Assembly: GCA_016946835.1 (NCBI GenBank)
Contig: JACVTC010000099.1
Span: 400,001-440,000, forward strand
Length of the DNA: 40,000 bases
Direction: 5' to 3'
Source: Neocallimastix lanati (nom. inval.)
Lineage: Eukaryota > Neocallimastigomycota > Neocallimastigomycetes > Neocallimastigales > Neocallimastigaceae
Shown here piece by piece: positions 13,564-26,372 of the stretch. The translations under genes were made by a program, and so were the position numbers. The notes under the pieces are model-generated. The model had not been told where the DNA came from and made no database searches. It worked only from the letters and a program-made list of their open reading frames with translations. Each line of letters begins with the position of its first letter. Position 1 is the first letter of the stretch.

Positions 13564-13760
13564 GTATAACATATAAAAAAATTTAATGAAATAAATAAAA
13601 AAAAAAGTAAAAAAAAAACTTTATATAGCATTTTTTACCGAGATACTTAAATTTCTCTTAAATTTTTTTTTTTTTTTTTCATTGTCTTTTTTTTTTTTTT
13701 TTTTTTTATTCTAATTATTTCTTTAATAAAAATAATTGATCTATAACTAAAAAAAAAATA
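13327..13760. repeat. Internal repeat R1, copy A
   Basis: This is the first of four related blocks, two in each duplication copy. Shared landmarks in order: a GTGTATTYTACATTTT-like start, a TAAATTGGATTCATTTT core, an AACTTTAT box, a perfectly conserved 24-bp block (here 13636-13659, starting TACCGAGATACTTAAA), and a TTTAATAAAAATAA...CTATAACTA end. Function is unknown. It may be an old transposable element or a repeated regulatory module. Confidence 0.6.
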
Positions 13761-13974
13761 ATAAAAAATAAAACTATTAATAAAAAAATTATTAATATTA
13801 TAAATTATTATCTTGAACAAATGAGTATAAATAATAATAAATAGTCAATGATAAATTTTAACTATTATATTTTTAATCAAATTATTATTATTATTATTAT
13901 TATTTATTATTATTATTATTACTAATATTAAATTATTATTATTATTACATTAATTTTATATATTTTAATCTATA

Positions 13975-14760
13975 TTATTTATGGTCATACATCATTTAAT
14001 TTTGAATATTATTAAATAATACAAGCATTTTTTTTTTTTTTATAATGTGAACTTAAAAAGTCTTGTAAGTGAAAGACCTTTTCCACTTCAGTTCTCCTTT
14101 AAAAAAAAAAAAATAATTTAATTATCTCTTTATCGTACTAAAATTAAAACAAGCATTATTACATAAATAGTATAATGTAACATAGTAAAATAATGTAGAT
14201 TACAATACATATTATATGGAGTTACAATTTGGTATTGTAGCAATTAAGAAATTCATTTATTCCAATTTTTAATTTTTTTTTTGTTAATAAATAAAAATTC
14301 ATATAAGGGAAATCTCTCCATTATTATCTTATATATATATACATATATATATATATACTCTTCTTTCAATATATTATTATTTCCTTTTTTTTTTTTTTTT
14401 TTTTTCTATTATAAATTAAAAATTGTTTCTATAGGTTAATCTCTGCTTTCCTATATCTTTCAACCTTACTTGACAGCAAAAAAACGTTTTTTTTAGGAAC
14501 GTTGGACTTTATTTATTTTTTTTTTTTTAAGAAAGCAATGTAAAATAAAATATTTAAAAAAATAATAATAAATTTCTCATAATAAATAATAATAACTCTC
14601 CATATTATATTTTTTTTATTAGTTTGATGAGAATTAAAATAACTCTATAATATTTTAACATATAATATCATAAAATAAAAAAATGTTACATTATTAAAAG
14701 AACTTAATTATATCTGTTGTTTAACTTTATTTTATTTAATGTATCTATTTTATTTAGTTT
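13975..14760. repeat. Dispersed repeat R3, copy in duplication A
   Basis: The block runs from CATACATCATTTAATTT to ATATCTGTTGTTTAAC. It includes a fold-back-like GTGAAAGACCTTTTCCAC piece followed by TTCAGTTCTCC and poly(A). It is shared with copy B (about 21485-21985). A more divergent version lies outside the duplication at about 26665-27110, so it is a dispersed family. No coding potential was found. Confidence 0.6.
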
Positions 14761-15059
14761 GTTTATTATTTATTATATATTATTATTTATTATTTAATTA
14801 TTTATTTATTATTCAATTATTTATTATATATTATTTATTATATATTATATATTATTTATGATTTATGATTTATTATTTATTATTTATTATTTATTATATA
14901 TTATTTAATTATTATTTATTATTTTTAATTCATTATTTATTATATATAATATATTATTTAATATATATTATTTAATGATTTAATTATTTAATGATTCATA
15001 TTAGATGATTAATGATTTACAATTTATGATTTATGATTAATTATTAATAATTTATAAAA

Positions 15060-15720
<661 letters not shown>

Positions 15721-15943
15721 AATAAAATAAAATAAAAGCAATCGTTCTTTTTTAATTATTACTCATATTATATCTAATAAAATTATTTATAATATCAAAA
15801 GGTAAGAATTAATATATTTTAAATAGAAAAAGAACAGAATAGAATAGAAAATAATAATTTATATAAATAGAAATTCAACAAGAATATTTAAAATAAAAAT
15901 AGAAAAAAATAATCCAAATTAAAAAAAAATATATATATATAAA

Positions 15944-15965
15944 AGAAAAAGAAAAACTATCTAAA

Positions 15966-15998
<33 letters not shown>

Positions 15999-16435
15999 AG
16001 AAAAAGAAAAACTATCTAAAAAAAAAAAAAGAAAAAAAAATATAAAAGAAAAAGAAAAAGAAAAACTATCTAAAAAAAAAAAAAAAGAAAAAAAAAATAT
16101 AAAAGAAAAAGAAAAAGAAAAACTATCTAAAAAAAAAAAAAAGAAAAAAAAATATAAAAGAAAAAGAAAAAGAAAAACTATCTAAAAAAAAAAAAAAGAA
16201 AAAAAAATATAAAAGAAAAAGAAAAAGAAAAACTATCTAAAAAAAAAAAAAAGAAAAAAAAATATAAAAGAAAAAGAAAAAGAAAAACTATCTAAAAAAA
16301 AAAAAAGAAAAAAAAATATAAAAGAAAAAGAAAAAGAAAAACTATCTAAAAAAAAAAAAAGAAAAAAAAATATAAAAGAAAAAGAAAAAGAAAAACTATC
16401 TAAAAAAAAAAAAGAAAAAAACTATTTAAAAAAAT
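15944..16435. repeat. About 55-bp purine minisatellite upstream of the copy-A gene
   Basis: Nine to ten tandem units carry ACTATCTAAA followed by A-rich, AAAGAAAAAG-type sequence, with only poly(A)-length differences among most units. Copy B has about one unit at the same place (near 23055-23085, with CATCTAAA). The array ends about 170 bp before the former start codon of the copy-A gene, so it lies in that gene's likely promoter. Confidence 0.85.
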
Positions 16436-16607
16436 AAATAATAAAATAAAAATAAAAATAAAAAACTAAGAAAAAATAATGAATAATACATAATACATAA
16501 TACTAATATTGATATAATTATATAAAAATCAAAAAATCATATAAATATAATATCAATATCTATATCTATATTATATATTTATTAAATTGGTAGAAATATA
16601 ATTAAAT

Positions 16608-17569
16608 ATGGAAAATTAAAATTAAACAGAGTTTGTAAAATTCTTGGTATTCAAAAACCTGTTATTCAAGCACCAATGGCATGGATAACTAATCCAAAAT
16701 TGGTGGCTGCTGTTTCAAATGCTGGTGGTCTTGGTGTTCTTGGTTATTGTGGTGGTTTTCCTAAACCCATTTCCTCTGTAAAAGGAACTGCAGAACAAAT
16801 AAGAAAATCGATTAGAGAAATTCGTAAACTTACTGATAAACCTTTTGGTGTCAACGTCTGTCCTGCTGCTGATGATGCATTTGGTTTTAGCAAGGCCACC
16901 GTTGAAATTTGTAAGGAAGAAAATGTAAAAATTCTTATTGCTGCTGGTACGATTTCAGTTGATGAATACAAAAAATGGAAGGATGATGGTTTTACCCTGA
17001 TCGTTAGAGAACAAAATCCAACTGTAAGAGGTGCTATAGCTGCTGAAAAAGTTGGAGCTGATATTATTGTGGCTACTGGTTGTGATGAAGGAGGTTGTAT
17101 GCCCATCCTTAACAATGGAACGACCTCTATTACTGCATTAATTGCAGATGCTGTTAAAGTGCCAGTTCTTGCTGCTGGTGGTATTATTAATGAAAAATTT
17201 GCTAAAGCTGCTGCAGTTGTAGGAGCAGAAGGTGCCTTTGTAGGTACAAGATTTATTTTATCTAAAGAAAATCCAGCTGCTGATATCGTTAAAAAAGATA
17301 TTATGACTACTCATCCAGATGATTTCCTTGTCTATACTCATGCTAATGGTGTTATGAGATGGAGAACAACCCCACACAAAGTAGGAAGAGAAGGAGTAGA
17401 AGCTAATAAGAAGGGTATTTTTAATCCACCATCAGGTAACTTCTTTAAAGGTTTAATTCAAGGTGACCTTGAAGCTAGTGTCAATAGTGTGAATAATGTC
17501 ATTCCATTAATTAAATCTATTGATTCCTGTAAAGATATTGTTAATGAAATTGCAAGAGGATTTATTTAA
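16608..17569 (+). pseudogene. Nitronate-monooxygenase-like FMN protein, copy A, frameshifted at its start
   Basis: This is a duplicate of the gene at 23279-24241. In copy B the start reads ATG-GAAAAA-TTAAAA. Here one A of the run is missing, so ATG at 16608 reads Met-Glu-Asn-stop. Downstream of that point the frame is open to the normal TAA. The first in-frame ATG is 16676, equal to Met24 of copy B, giving 297 aa without the first strand of the barrel (...PVIQAPM), which by family lines the FMN site. Over the remaining 297 residues there are 11 substitutions, mostly conservative, and about seven silent changes, with no further stops. It may be a very young pseudogene, an N-terminally shortened protein, or a homopolymer error in the assembly. 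Confidence 0.8.
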
Positions 17570-17800
17570 ATTTCAACAAATTAATTTATATATATATATA
17601 TATATTTTTTTTTTTATTTATTTTATAACTTTATTAAAATATTTATATATATATACATAATTATGTATCTTTATAATTTTATTAAAATATTAATATATAT
17701 ATTTATATAAATATGTATCATTACATTAATAAAAAATATGTATTTAATTATATTAAAAAATTATTTTATTTTTATTTTATTTTTATTTTTATTTTATTTT

Positions 17801-18922
17801 TATTTTTTTTTTTTTTTCCTTTTTTTTTTTATCATTATTATTTTCATTACTATTATTATTTTTTTTTATCACTATTATTTTTATTATTATTATTGTATTG
17901 TATTCATCATTAATATTATTATCTTTATTATTATTTTCATTTCTAGGATTATTTATATTACTGTTATTATTTTCATTATAACTAGTATTTTTATTTTTTA
18001 TTTTTTATTTTTTTTTTTTTTTTTTTTTCAATATTTAAAAATTTGTTTATTGTTTCATTCTAAAATATTGGTGGTTAAGCATATTAAATTAATAGTCTAA
18101 ATTGTTTTTCATCCAAAGGTATATCATTGATCATTTGACAAAAATTTTTTATTATATATCACTCCATTCCATTCCATTTGTTAATAGCTTACAAAGATGC
18201 CCATTTTAAAATAATATTTATTATCATGTATGCTTTTCAATGAATCGATCAATTAATAGAATGATTCAATATGGGAAATTTTTTTTTTTTTTTTTTCAAT
18301 TAAATCATAAATATGAAAAAATGAATGATCTACAAAAAAAAAAAAAAAAAAATATTTGATTTATGATATGATTTTATTGATGATGATGAGGTGAACGATA
18401 GTAGGGGCATTTATTTTTATTAAAATTAGATATTGAAGAAATATTTTTTGACTTTCATTGAATAAAATTATTTCAAATTTAAAAATGTATTGTAACTAAA
18501 ATTTCCTATGGAGGTAAATTGGTAGTGCTTGATTAAAAAATGTGAAAAGCTTTTCGTGATTATTTCTTTCTCACAGATACTTTTTATTTTCTAAATTAAA
18601 TTTAAAATTGTAGTAAATCCTTATTTTTTTTTTATTAAATAATATTTATTTTACCCTTTAATAATAAATATAAAAAATATATAAAATAAAACTTAACAGT
18701 TGATTCTAACTTTTTTTTTTTTTTTTTTTTTATTATTATTATTTTTTTTTTTTTTTTATTTTTGTTAAATGCATTCATTTATATATATCTTTTAACTTAT
18801 TAATTTATAAATTAGGTACAATTAATTAGAGTACATGATGAAAATTAAAATAGCATAAATAATAGATTTATGCTATTAATAAAAATTATTTTTAATAAAA
18901 ATTAGTATATTATACATTAATG
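17801..18922. other. Single-copy spacer between the two duplication copies
   Basis: About 1.1 kb lies between the 3' end of copy A and the 5' boundary of copy B. It is T-rich at first (spurious Phe/Ile frames at 17713-18100), then mixed sequence with no convincing open frame. A hairpin TAGCATAAA...TTTATGCTA lies at about 18852-18878, some 45 bp before the boundary of copy B. Confidence 0.6.
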
Positions 18923-19470
18923 GTGAAGTGTATATAACATTAATGTTTTACGATACATGATATGCTTTTTTTTACATCATCATAATACAAGATATAGATA
19001 GAATGATACTAAGGAACCTTCCCCTTCCATTTAACCAATTCACATTGAAGGTAATCGGTGGAGGATGTATAAAGGGAAGGTGGATGGACTATGATACTCG
19101 CTCTAGTTGATTTTGATATAAATATATATATACAAATTCTCTTGAAAAAAAAAAAATTCCATCTATATATGAATTTTTAATTATAGCTAAATAGATAAAA
19201 TAGTTTCAACGCCAACTCATATTAGAAAATTGATGATATTATATCGAAATTCCTTCTTGACCTATTATCTACAATATTAATTATATTGCTATTAAAAGTT
19301 TTTTTTTTTTTTTTTTGTTATGCCTTTTAGATCTTTAAAATAATTAGATTGTTTTTTTTTTTTTTTTTTTTTTTTTTGAAATATTTTTTAATGATGACTT
19401 TATTTTTCTTAATAAGTAAAAAAATCAATGCTGGATAAGGGGGTGGAATATGTGTCAGTATTTATTTATT

Positions 19471-19508
<38 letters not shown>

Positions 19509-20567
19509 TATTGGCGTAACAGAATCAGTTAAAACCCTTGTCATATTATAAATACTGTTTAGCATATCTGTTTAATTAAAATTTTTTATTGGAGTCCTCT
19601 GCACTGTCTGTTATACTATAAATTCCAAGAATTTTTCTTGAATAAAATCAAATGCCTTTATGGTAACAGTAAGTCTTGGTAATATAAGTTTTTTTTTTTT
19701 TTTTTTTTTTCTTGATGATTATTGAAAAATTTTTAAGGTTCAACATTTTGATGTCAAGTGAAATTAACATTATTATAAATAGTTAAAAAAAATTACATGA
19801 ATCAGTTATGAAAGGACACATATTTATTGGCAAGAATAGAATATTTCTTATAAATCTATTCAATATATTCTTTTGAATTGACGAGTTCTCCATAAAAATT
19901 TCCTGAATCAACTTTTACTACTTAAAATTTAAAAAATAATAATAAAAAAAAAAAAAATTAATATTGTAATCATTAATTATGTAAATTATTAAATAATTAT
20001 TAATTATCCTTTTTATAATAAAATATTAATATATGATTTACCTATGTATATTATTATATATATTTATCTATCACATAATATATTGTTAAATAATCATGAA
20101 TTTTTATATATTTGTGTAAAATATATATTAATATATTCCATGTGACAGTAATACTATATAATTTTAATTATTAATTTTTTTTTTTTTTTGATTATATTTA
20201 ATTAAATATATATAGAATTATATTTAAATTTCTCTTTACAGTTATCAAGAATATTCTGTTTTATTATATTTTGATATCTTTGTATTAAAGTACTTGAAGA
20301 CAATGAAAATAAGTCCTATATTAATTATTTTTGAAATGTAACTACTAGGAATACTATTAAAAATTTAAAATCCATTTATTCTTACCTTCCTTTATATATA
20401 TTTTTTTTCCTAAATTAATTTCAATAATAAAAAGAATGTTTTTTTTTTTTTTTTTTCTTTCACTAATTGATATTGGACTACTCGTTTATTGAAAAGGACA
20501 TCATATACGATATCCACTTGTTTATTATTTAATTATTTAATTATTTATTATTTATTATTTATTATTT

Positions 20568-20670
20568 ATTATATATTATTTATGGGGAGTTGAGAGCGTC
20601 GACGCCGTACCGGTATGGCAGTTAATCATACACCCATATTACTATATGGGGAAGACCAAAGTCTTCAGTC

Positions 20671-20718
<48 letters not shown>

Positions 20719-20731
20719 ATATATTATTTAT
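20568..20731 (+). mobile_element. SINE-like retroposon: 90-nt structured body, poly(A) tail, perfect 16-bp target duplication
   Basis: A 90-nt body (20584-20673) is followed by about 43 A (20674-20716). The 16-bp sequence ATTATATATTATTTAT flanks it exactly (20568-20583 and 20716-20731). Copy A has the same locus with one copy of that 16-mer (13303-13318), the pre-insertion site. The body is far more GC-rich than its surroundings and folds into consecutive hairpins: GCG-TCGA-CGC, GCCGTA-CCGG-TATGGC (one G-U pair), CCCATA-TTACTA-TATGGG and GAAGAC-CAAA-GTCTTC. These are the marks of LINE-driven retroposition of a small polyadenylated RNA. I cannot match the body to tRNA, 5S or a known snRNA. Confidence 0.85.
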
Positions 20732-20864
20732 TATTTATTATTTATTATTTATTATTTATAATCTATATATATATATATATATATATAATATAATATTTTT
20801 TTTTTTTAATCTAAGTTAATAAAAAAAATTTTTTTTTTTTGATAGTATTTTTTTCCAAAAAAAA

Positions 20865-21270
20865 AAAAAAAATAAGGTGTATTTTACATTTTTTTTAAGT
20901 TTAATAAAAAAAATTTTATTATTGATTTCACCTATTAATAAAAATATATTACTGGCTACTGTGTAATTAAACTTTTTGAATTTTTTTTTTTTTTTTATTA
21001 AATTTTATTAATGAGCTTCACAAATTAAAAATGAATCTAATTATTATAAATTGGATTCATTTTTTATTTTTTTATTTAATTTTTTAATTTGTATAACATA
21101 TAAAAAAATTTAATGAAATAAATAAAAAAAGAGTAAAAAAAAAACTTTATATAGCATTTTTTTACCGAGATACTTAAATTTCTCTTAAATTTTTTTTTTT
21201 TTTTTTAATTGTCTTTTTTTTTTTTAATCTAATTATTTCTTTAATAAAAATAATTGATCTATAACTAAAA
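20865..21270. repeat. Internal repeat R1, copy B
   Basis: The counterpart of 13327-13760. The conserved 24-bp piece is at 21163-21186, identical in sequence to the other three copies although flanking A/T runs differ in length. Confidence 0.6.
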
Positions 21271-21484
21271 AAAAAAAAAAATAATAAAAAATAATAAAAA
21301 TAAAACTATTAATAAAAAAATTAATAATATTATAAATTATTATCTTGAACAAATGAGTATAAATAATAATAAATAATCAATGATAAATTTTAACTATTAT
21401 ATTTTTAATCAAATTACTATTATTATTATTATTATTATTTATTATTATTACATTAATTTTATATATTTTAATCTATATTATTTT

Positions 21485-21985
21485 TGGTCATACATCATTT
21501 AATTTTGAATATTATTAAATAATACAAGCATTTTTTTTTAACAAGAAGTGAAGAAGTTGAAAGACCTTTTCCACTTCAGTTCTCCTTCTTTAAAAAAAAA
21601 ATAATTTAATTATCTCTTTATCGTACTAAAATTAAAACAAGCATTATTACATAAATAGTATAGTGTAACATAGTAAAATAATGTAGATTACAATACATAT
21701 CATATGGAGTTACAATTTGGTATTGTAGCAATTAATAAATTTATTTATTCCAATTTTTAATTTTTTTTTTTTTTTTTTTTCAGAAAGCAATATAAAATAA
21801 AATATTTTAAAAAAAAAATTAATTTCTCATAATAAATAATAATAATAACTCTCCATATTATATTTTCTTTCATTAGTTTGATGAGTTATTTTAATTCTCA
21901 TATTTTAACTTATAATATCATAAAATAAAAAAAAAAGTTACATTATTAAAAGAACTTAATTATATTTGTTGTTTAACTTTAATGT
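21485..21985. repeat. Dispersed repeat R3, copy in duplication B
   Basis: The counterpart of 13975-14760, shorter by the loss of about 150 bp around the A-copy region 14290-14520. The GAAAGACCTTTTCCACTTCA piece is kept. Confidence 0.55.
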
Positions 21986-22269
21986 ATTTATTTAGTTTGT
22001 TTATTATTTATTATATATTATATATATATTATATATTATCTATTATTTATTAATTATTATTTATTATTTATTATTTATTATGTATTATTTATTATTTATT
22101 ATGTATTATTTATTATGTATTATTTATTATTTATTATTTAGTTATATATTATTTCTAAATAACTATTTATTATTTATGATTTAATTATTTAATAATTCAA
22201 TTATTTAATGATTCATATTAGATGATTAATGATTTACAATTTATGATTTATGATTAATTATTAATAATT

Positions 22270-22820
<551 letters not shown>

Positions 22821-23154
22821 ATAATAAAATAAAATAAAAGCAATCGTTCTTTTTTACTTATTACTTTTTAATCAAATTATATCTAATAAAATTATTTGTA
22901 ATATCAAAAGGTAAGAATTAATATATTTTAAATAGAAAAAGAATAGAATAAAATAGAAAATAATAATTTATATAAATAGAAATTCAACAAGAATATTTAA
23001 AATAAAAATAGAAAAAAATAAACTAAAATATAAAAAAAAAAAAAAAAAGAAGTTATAAAAGAAAAAGAAAAATCCATCTAAAAAAAAAATAAAATAAAAT
23101 AAAAGACAAAATGAAAATATAAATAAAAATAAAAACAAAATAAAAAATAATGAA

Positions 23155-23278
23155 TAATACATAATATGTGATACTAATATTGATAAAATTATATAAAAAT
23201 CAAAAAATCATATAAATATAATATTAATATCTATATCTATATTATATATTTATTAAATTGGTAGAAATATAATTAAAT
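23155..23278 (+). promoter_or_regulatory. Likely promoter/5' UTR of the flavoprotein gene, conserved in both copies
   Basis: The roughly 120 bp before the start codon is almost identical to 16486-16607 upstream of copy A. It includes the TATCTATATCTATATTATAT block and TTAAATTGGTAGAAATATAA just before ATG. Its position next to the coding region suggests core promoter and leader. No specific factor site can be assigned. Confidence 0.4.
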
Positions 23279-24241
23279 ATGGAAAAATTAAAATTAAACA
23301 GAGTTTGTAAAATTCTTGGTATTCAAAAACCTGTTATTCAAGCACCAATGGTATGGTTAACTAATCCAAAATTGGTGGCTGCTGTTTCAAATGCTGGTGG
23401 TCTTGGTGTTCTTGGTTATTGTGGTGGTTTTCCTAAACCCATTTCCTCTGTAAAAGGAACTGCAGAACAAATAAGAAAATCGATTAGAGAAATTCGTAAA
23501 CTTACTGATAAACCTTTTGGTGTCAACGTCTGTCCTGCTGCTGATGACGTATTAGGTTTTAGCAAGGCCACCGTTGAAATTTGTAAGGAAGAAAATGTAA
23601 AAATTCTTATTGCTGCTGGTACGATTTCAATTGATGAATTCAAAAAATGGAAGGATGATGGTTTTACTCTTGTCGTTAGAGAACAAAATCCAACTGTAAG
23701 AGGTGCTTTAGCTGCTGAAAAAGTTGGAGCTGATATTATTGTGGCTACTGGTTGTGATGAAGGAGGTTGTATGCCCATTCTTAACAATGGAACGACCTCT
23801 ATTACTGCATTAATTGCAGATGCTGTTAAAGTGCCAGTTCTTGCTGCTGGTGGTATTATTAATGAAAAATTTGCTAAAGCTGCTGCAGTTGTAGGAGCAG
23901 AAGGTGCCTTTGTAGGTACAAGATTTATTTTATCTAAGGAAAATCCAGCTGCTGATATCGTTAAAAAAGATATTATGACTACTCATCCAGATGATTTCCT
24001 TGTCTATACTCATGCCAATGGTGTTTTGAGATGGAGAACAACCCCACACAAAGTAGGAAGAGAAGGAGTAGAAGCTAATAAGAAGGGTATTTTTAATCCA
24101 CCATCAGGTAACTTTTATAAAGGTTTAATTCAAGGTGACCTTGAAGCTTGTGTCAATAGTGTGAATAATGTCATTCCATTAATTAAATCTATTGATTCCT
24201 GTAAAGATATTGTTAATGAAATTGCAAGAGGATTTATTTAA
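23279..24241 (+). CDS. Nitronate-monooxygenase-like FMN TIM-barrel protein, copy B, intact
   Basis: This is a single exon of 320 aa, a usual length for the 2-nitropropane dioxygenase / FabK-like family. Family members bind FMN in a TIM barrel and oxidise alkyl nitronates or, in FabK, reduce enoyl-ACP. Visible landmarks: N-terminal PVIQAPM (18-24), SNAGGLGVLG (37-46), GVNVCPA (81-87), the FMN-phosphate loop AAGGI (189-193) and GAEGAFVGTRF (206-216). The segment that carries GGH in classical nitronate monooxygenases and FabK reads CDEGGC (159-164), so the catalytic His is not present and activity cannot be assumed. The lack of introns and the overall sequence character suggest bacterial, probably clostridial, origin by transfer. 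The start ATG is followed by GAAAAA, the run that is one base shorter in copy A. The cytosol is the likely location, as no signal peptide is visible. Confidence 0.85.
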   Translation: MEKLKLNRVCKILGIQKPVIQAPMVWLTNPKLVAAVSNAGGLGVLGYCGGFPKPISSVKGTAEQIRKSIREIRKLTDKPFGVNVCPAADDVLGFSKATVEICKEENVKILIAAGTISIDEFKKWKDDGFTLVVREQNPTVRGALAAEKVGADIIVATGCDEGGCMPILNNGTTSITALIADAVKVPVLAAGGIINEKFAKAAAVVGAEGAFVGTRFILSKENPAADIVKKDIMTTHPDDFLVYTHANGVLRWRTTPHKVGREGVEANKKGIFNPPSGNFYKGLIQGDLEACVNSVNNVIPLIKSIDSCKDIVNEIARGFI

Positions 24242-24669
24242 GTTTTAACAATTTAATTTATATATAAATATATATATGTATATATATATTTTTTTTATTT
24301 ATTTATTTTATAATTTTATTAAAATATTTATATATATATATATACATAATTATGTATCTTTATAATTTTATTAATATATTAATATATATATTTATATAAT
24401 TATGTATCATTATATTTAAAAAAAAAAAAAAAATATGTATTTTTATCATATAAAAAAATTATTTTATTTTTATTTTATTTTTTATTTTTTATTTTTTTCA
24501 TTTTTAATTTAAATTAATAATAGAAAAATAAAAATAAAAAATAAGAATAATAATAATAATATTATAATTTATTATAATGAAATTTATTTATCTTTTTAAA
24601 TTAAAATTAATTATAATTGCACCTTACTTAAGTTAATAGGTAAAAATTATTACAAAATCAAAAAAAAAT

Positions 24670-24710
<41 letters not shown>

Positions 24711-24746
24711 ATAAAATAAAATAAAATAATAAATTAAATTAAATAA

Positions 24747-24851
<105 letters not shown>

Positions 24852-24862
24852 TAATAGATCAA

Positions 24863-25450
24863 ATGTGTCCTGATTTTTGTCCCTGTTGTAAAAGTAATAA
24901 ACAATGGATAAGGCATTGGGTAATTGATTGTCCATTTTTCAATCCTATTCGGAGTAAAGTTATTGATAAAATTTTATTTTTATATAATGCTTTTAACCGT
25001 GGAAACCTAACAAATGATATTGTTAATAGTAGCAACGATAATAAGCAACAGTGTTAATGGTAATAATAGTTATAGTATTACTAGTAATAGTATTTTTAGT
25101 AATGTTAGTAATAGTATTGAAAATAATGTGTATATTGATTCTAGTGTGAGTGAAAAAGTGTTTAATTTCCTTCTTGGAGGTCGAAGTATTAATAACAGTA
25201 CAAGGGAATGGAAGGATCTATTTTAAGTGCCAGATGAAATCAGGTGCTTATTCTGATACTCCATTCTTGGTGGTTACTGCGGCACTTCTTCAAATCGATT
25301 ATACCTATTGCTATTGGCCAGCAATGGTCTTTGTTCAATAGATTCAAATCGAATCGTACTACTTACTACCAAGAGCGTCAATGCTGAAGAAACAGTAAGA
25401 CAGGCCAGCAGGACTAGCGCAACCAATGAAGATCATAATTTTGTATCTTA
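24863..25450 (+). pseudogene. LINE (non-LTR retrotransposon) C-terminal relic 1, zinc-binding domain
   Basis: The first frame (24863-25057, 64 aa) contains CPCC...H....C with spacing C-X2-C-X8-H-X4-C followed by PFFNPIR. This is the layout of the zinc-binding domain after the reverse transcriptase in many LINE ORF2 proteins. The sequence continues through an Asn/Ser-rich tract, then in another frame VFNFLLGGRS (about 25160-25190), then PFLVVTAALLQ (about 25260-25290), and finally an SVNAEETVRQ segment ending at a stop near 25450. At least two frameshifts and one stop separate these pieces, so it is dead. No reverse transcriptase core is present, consistent with 5' truncation. Confidence 0.6.
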
Positions 25451-25580
25451 AAATTAGGATTAACATGGTGAAGTCAAAATTAATTATTATACTTCAGTAT
25501 AATAATGCCCTTGTGAAGTCTTACAGATATTAATTAAATGAAACTAGAATGTTTTATACCATTATTTTATTTTATTTTGT

Positions 25581-25619
<39 letters not shown>

Positions 25620-25839
25620 TTTATTTTTTAATCTTTTTTTTTTTCTTTTTATTACATGTATTTTATCATATATTTAATTAATAAAGATGAAGCAAGTTTG
25701 CAGTCGTTGAAAAAAAAAAAAAATAAAAAATATTATAGGATATGAGATTTGCTATCATATATATATAAATAGTAATCCTCTATTGGAACAATGATCTTCT
25801 AAATGCTTTTCTTTTTCCTTGAATTTTGAATGAAATATT

Positions 25840-26331
25840 TTTATGGATATTGAAATTCCTTATGAAAAAAAAAAAAAAAAATTTTTTTTTTTTTTTTTAT
25901 ATTTAATCAAATATTTTCCAATATCAAATAGGAATGTAAACACTGTTATCACAGATATGAATAATGTAGAATCCAGTACAGATTCTGATAGTAGTAACGA
26001 AGTATATAATATTAATAATAATAACAATAATAGAAAAAAAATATTGTTAATAATAAGTAGAATTAGTGATAGTGAAAATAGGAATATGAATATTAGTGAT
26101 AGTGAAAATAATGGTATCATTACTAATAATGTAGTGAATAGGTCAACCGGTGAAAATTGTGTTAATTTTTTTTAATAATTTTATGAAAAATGAGTGTGTA
26201 AAATATATATGTGTCGTGGTATCGATGATATAACTTCCTTCTTGGTGGAAGAGATGAAGACATTATTGATTTTAAATTATAAAAAGAAATGGGGATGTTT
26301 TCTTTAAGAATCCAAATCATTTCTAGTGATT

Positions 26332-26372
<41 letters not shown>

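Noticed and set aside
20584-20673. Possible vector or adaptor contamination, since the body contains GTCGAC, ACCGGT and opposed GAAGAC/GTCTTC sites
   Set aside because: A perfect 16-bp target duplication, a poly(A) tail and a clean empty site in the other duplication copy are explained by retroposition. The palindromes fit RNA hairpins.
20584-20673. Hammerhead or HDV-like ribozyme
   Set aside because: One CTGAAGA on the minus strand resembles part of a hammerhead core, but no GAAA partner or closing stems are present. No 3' partner for the GGGGAGT start was found.
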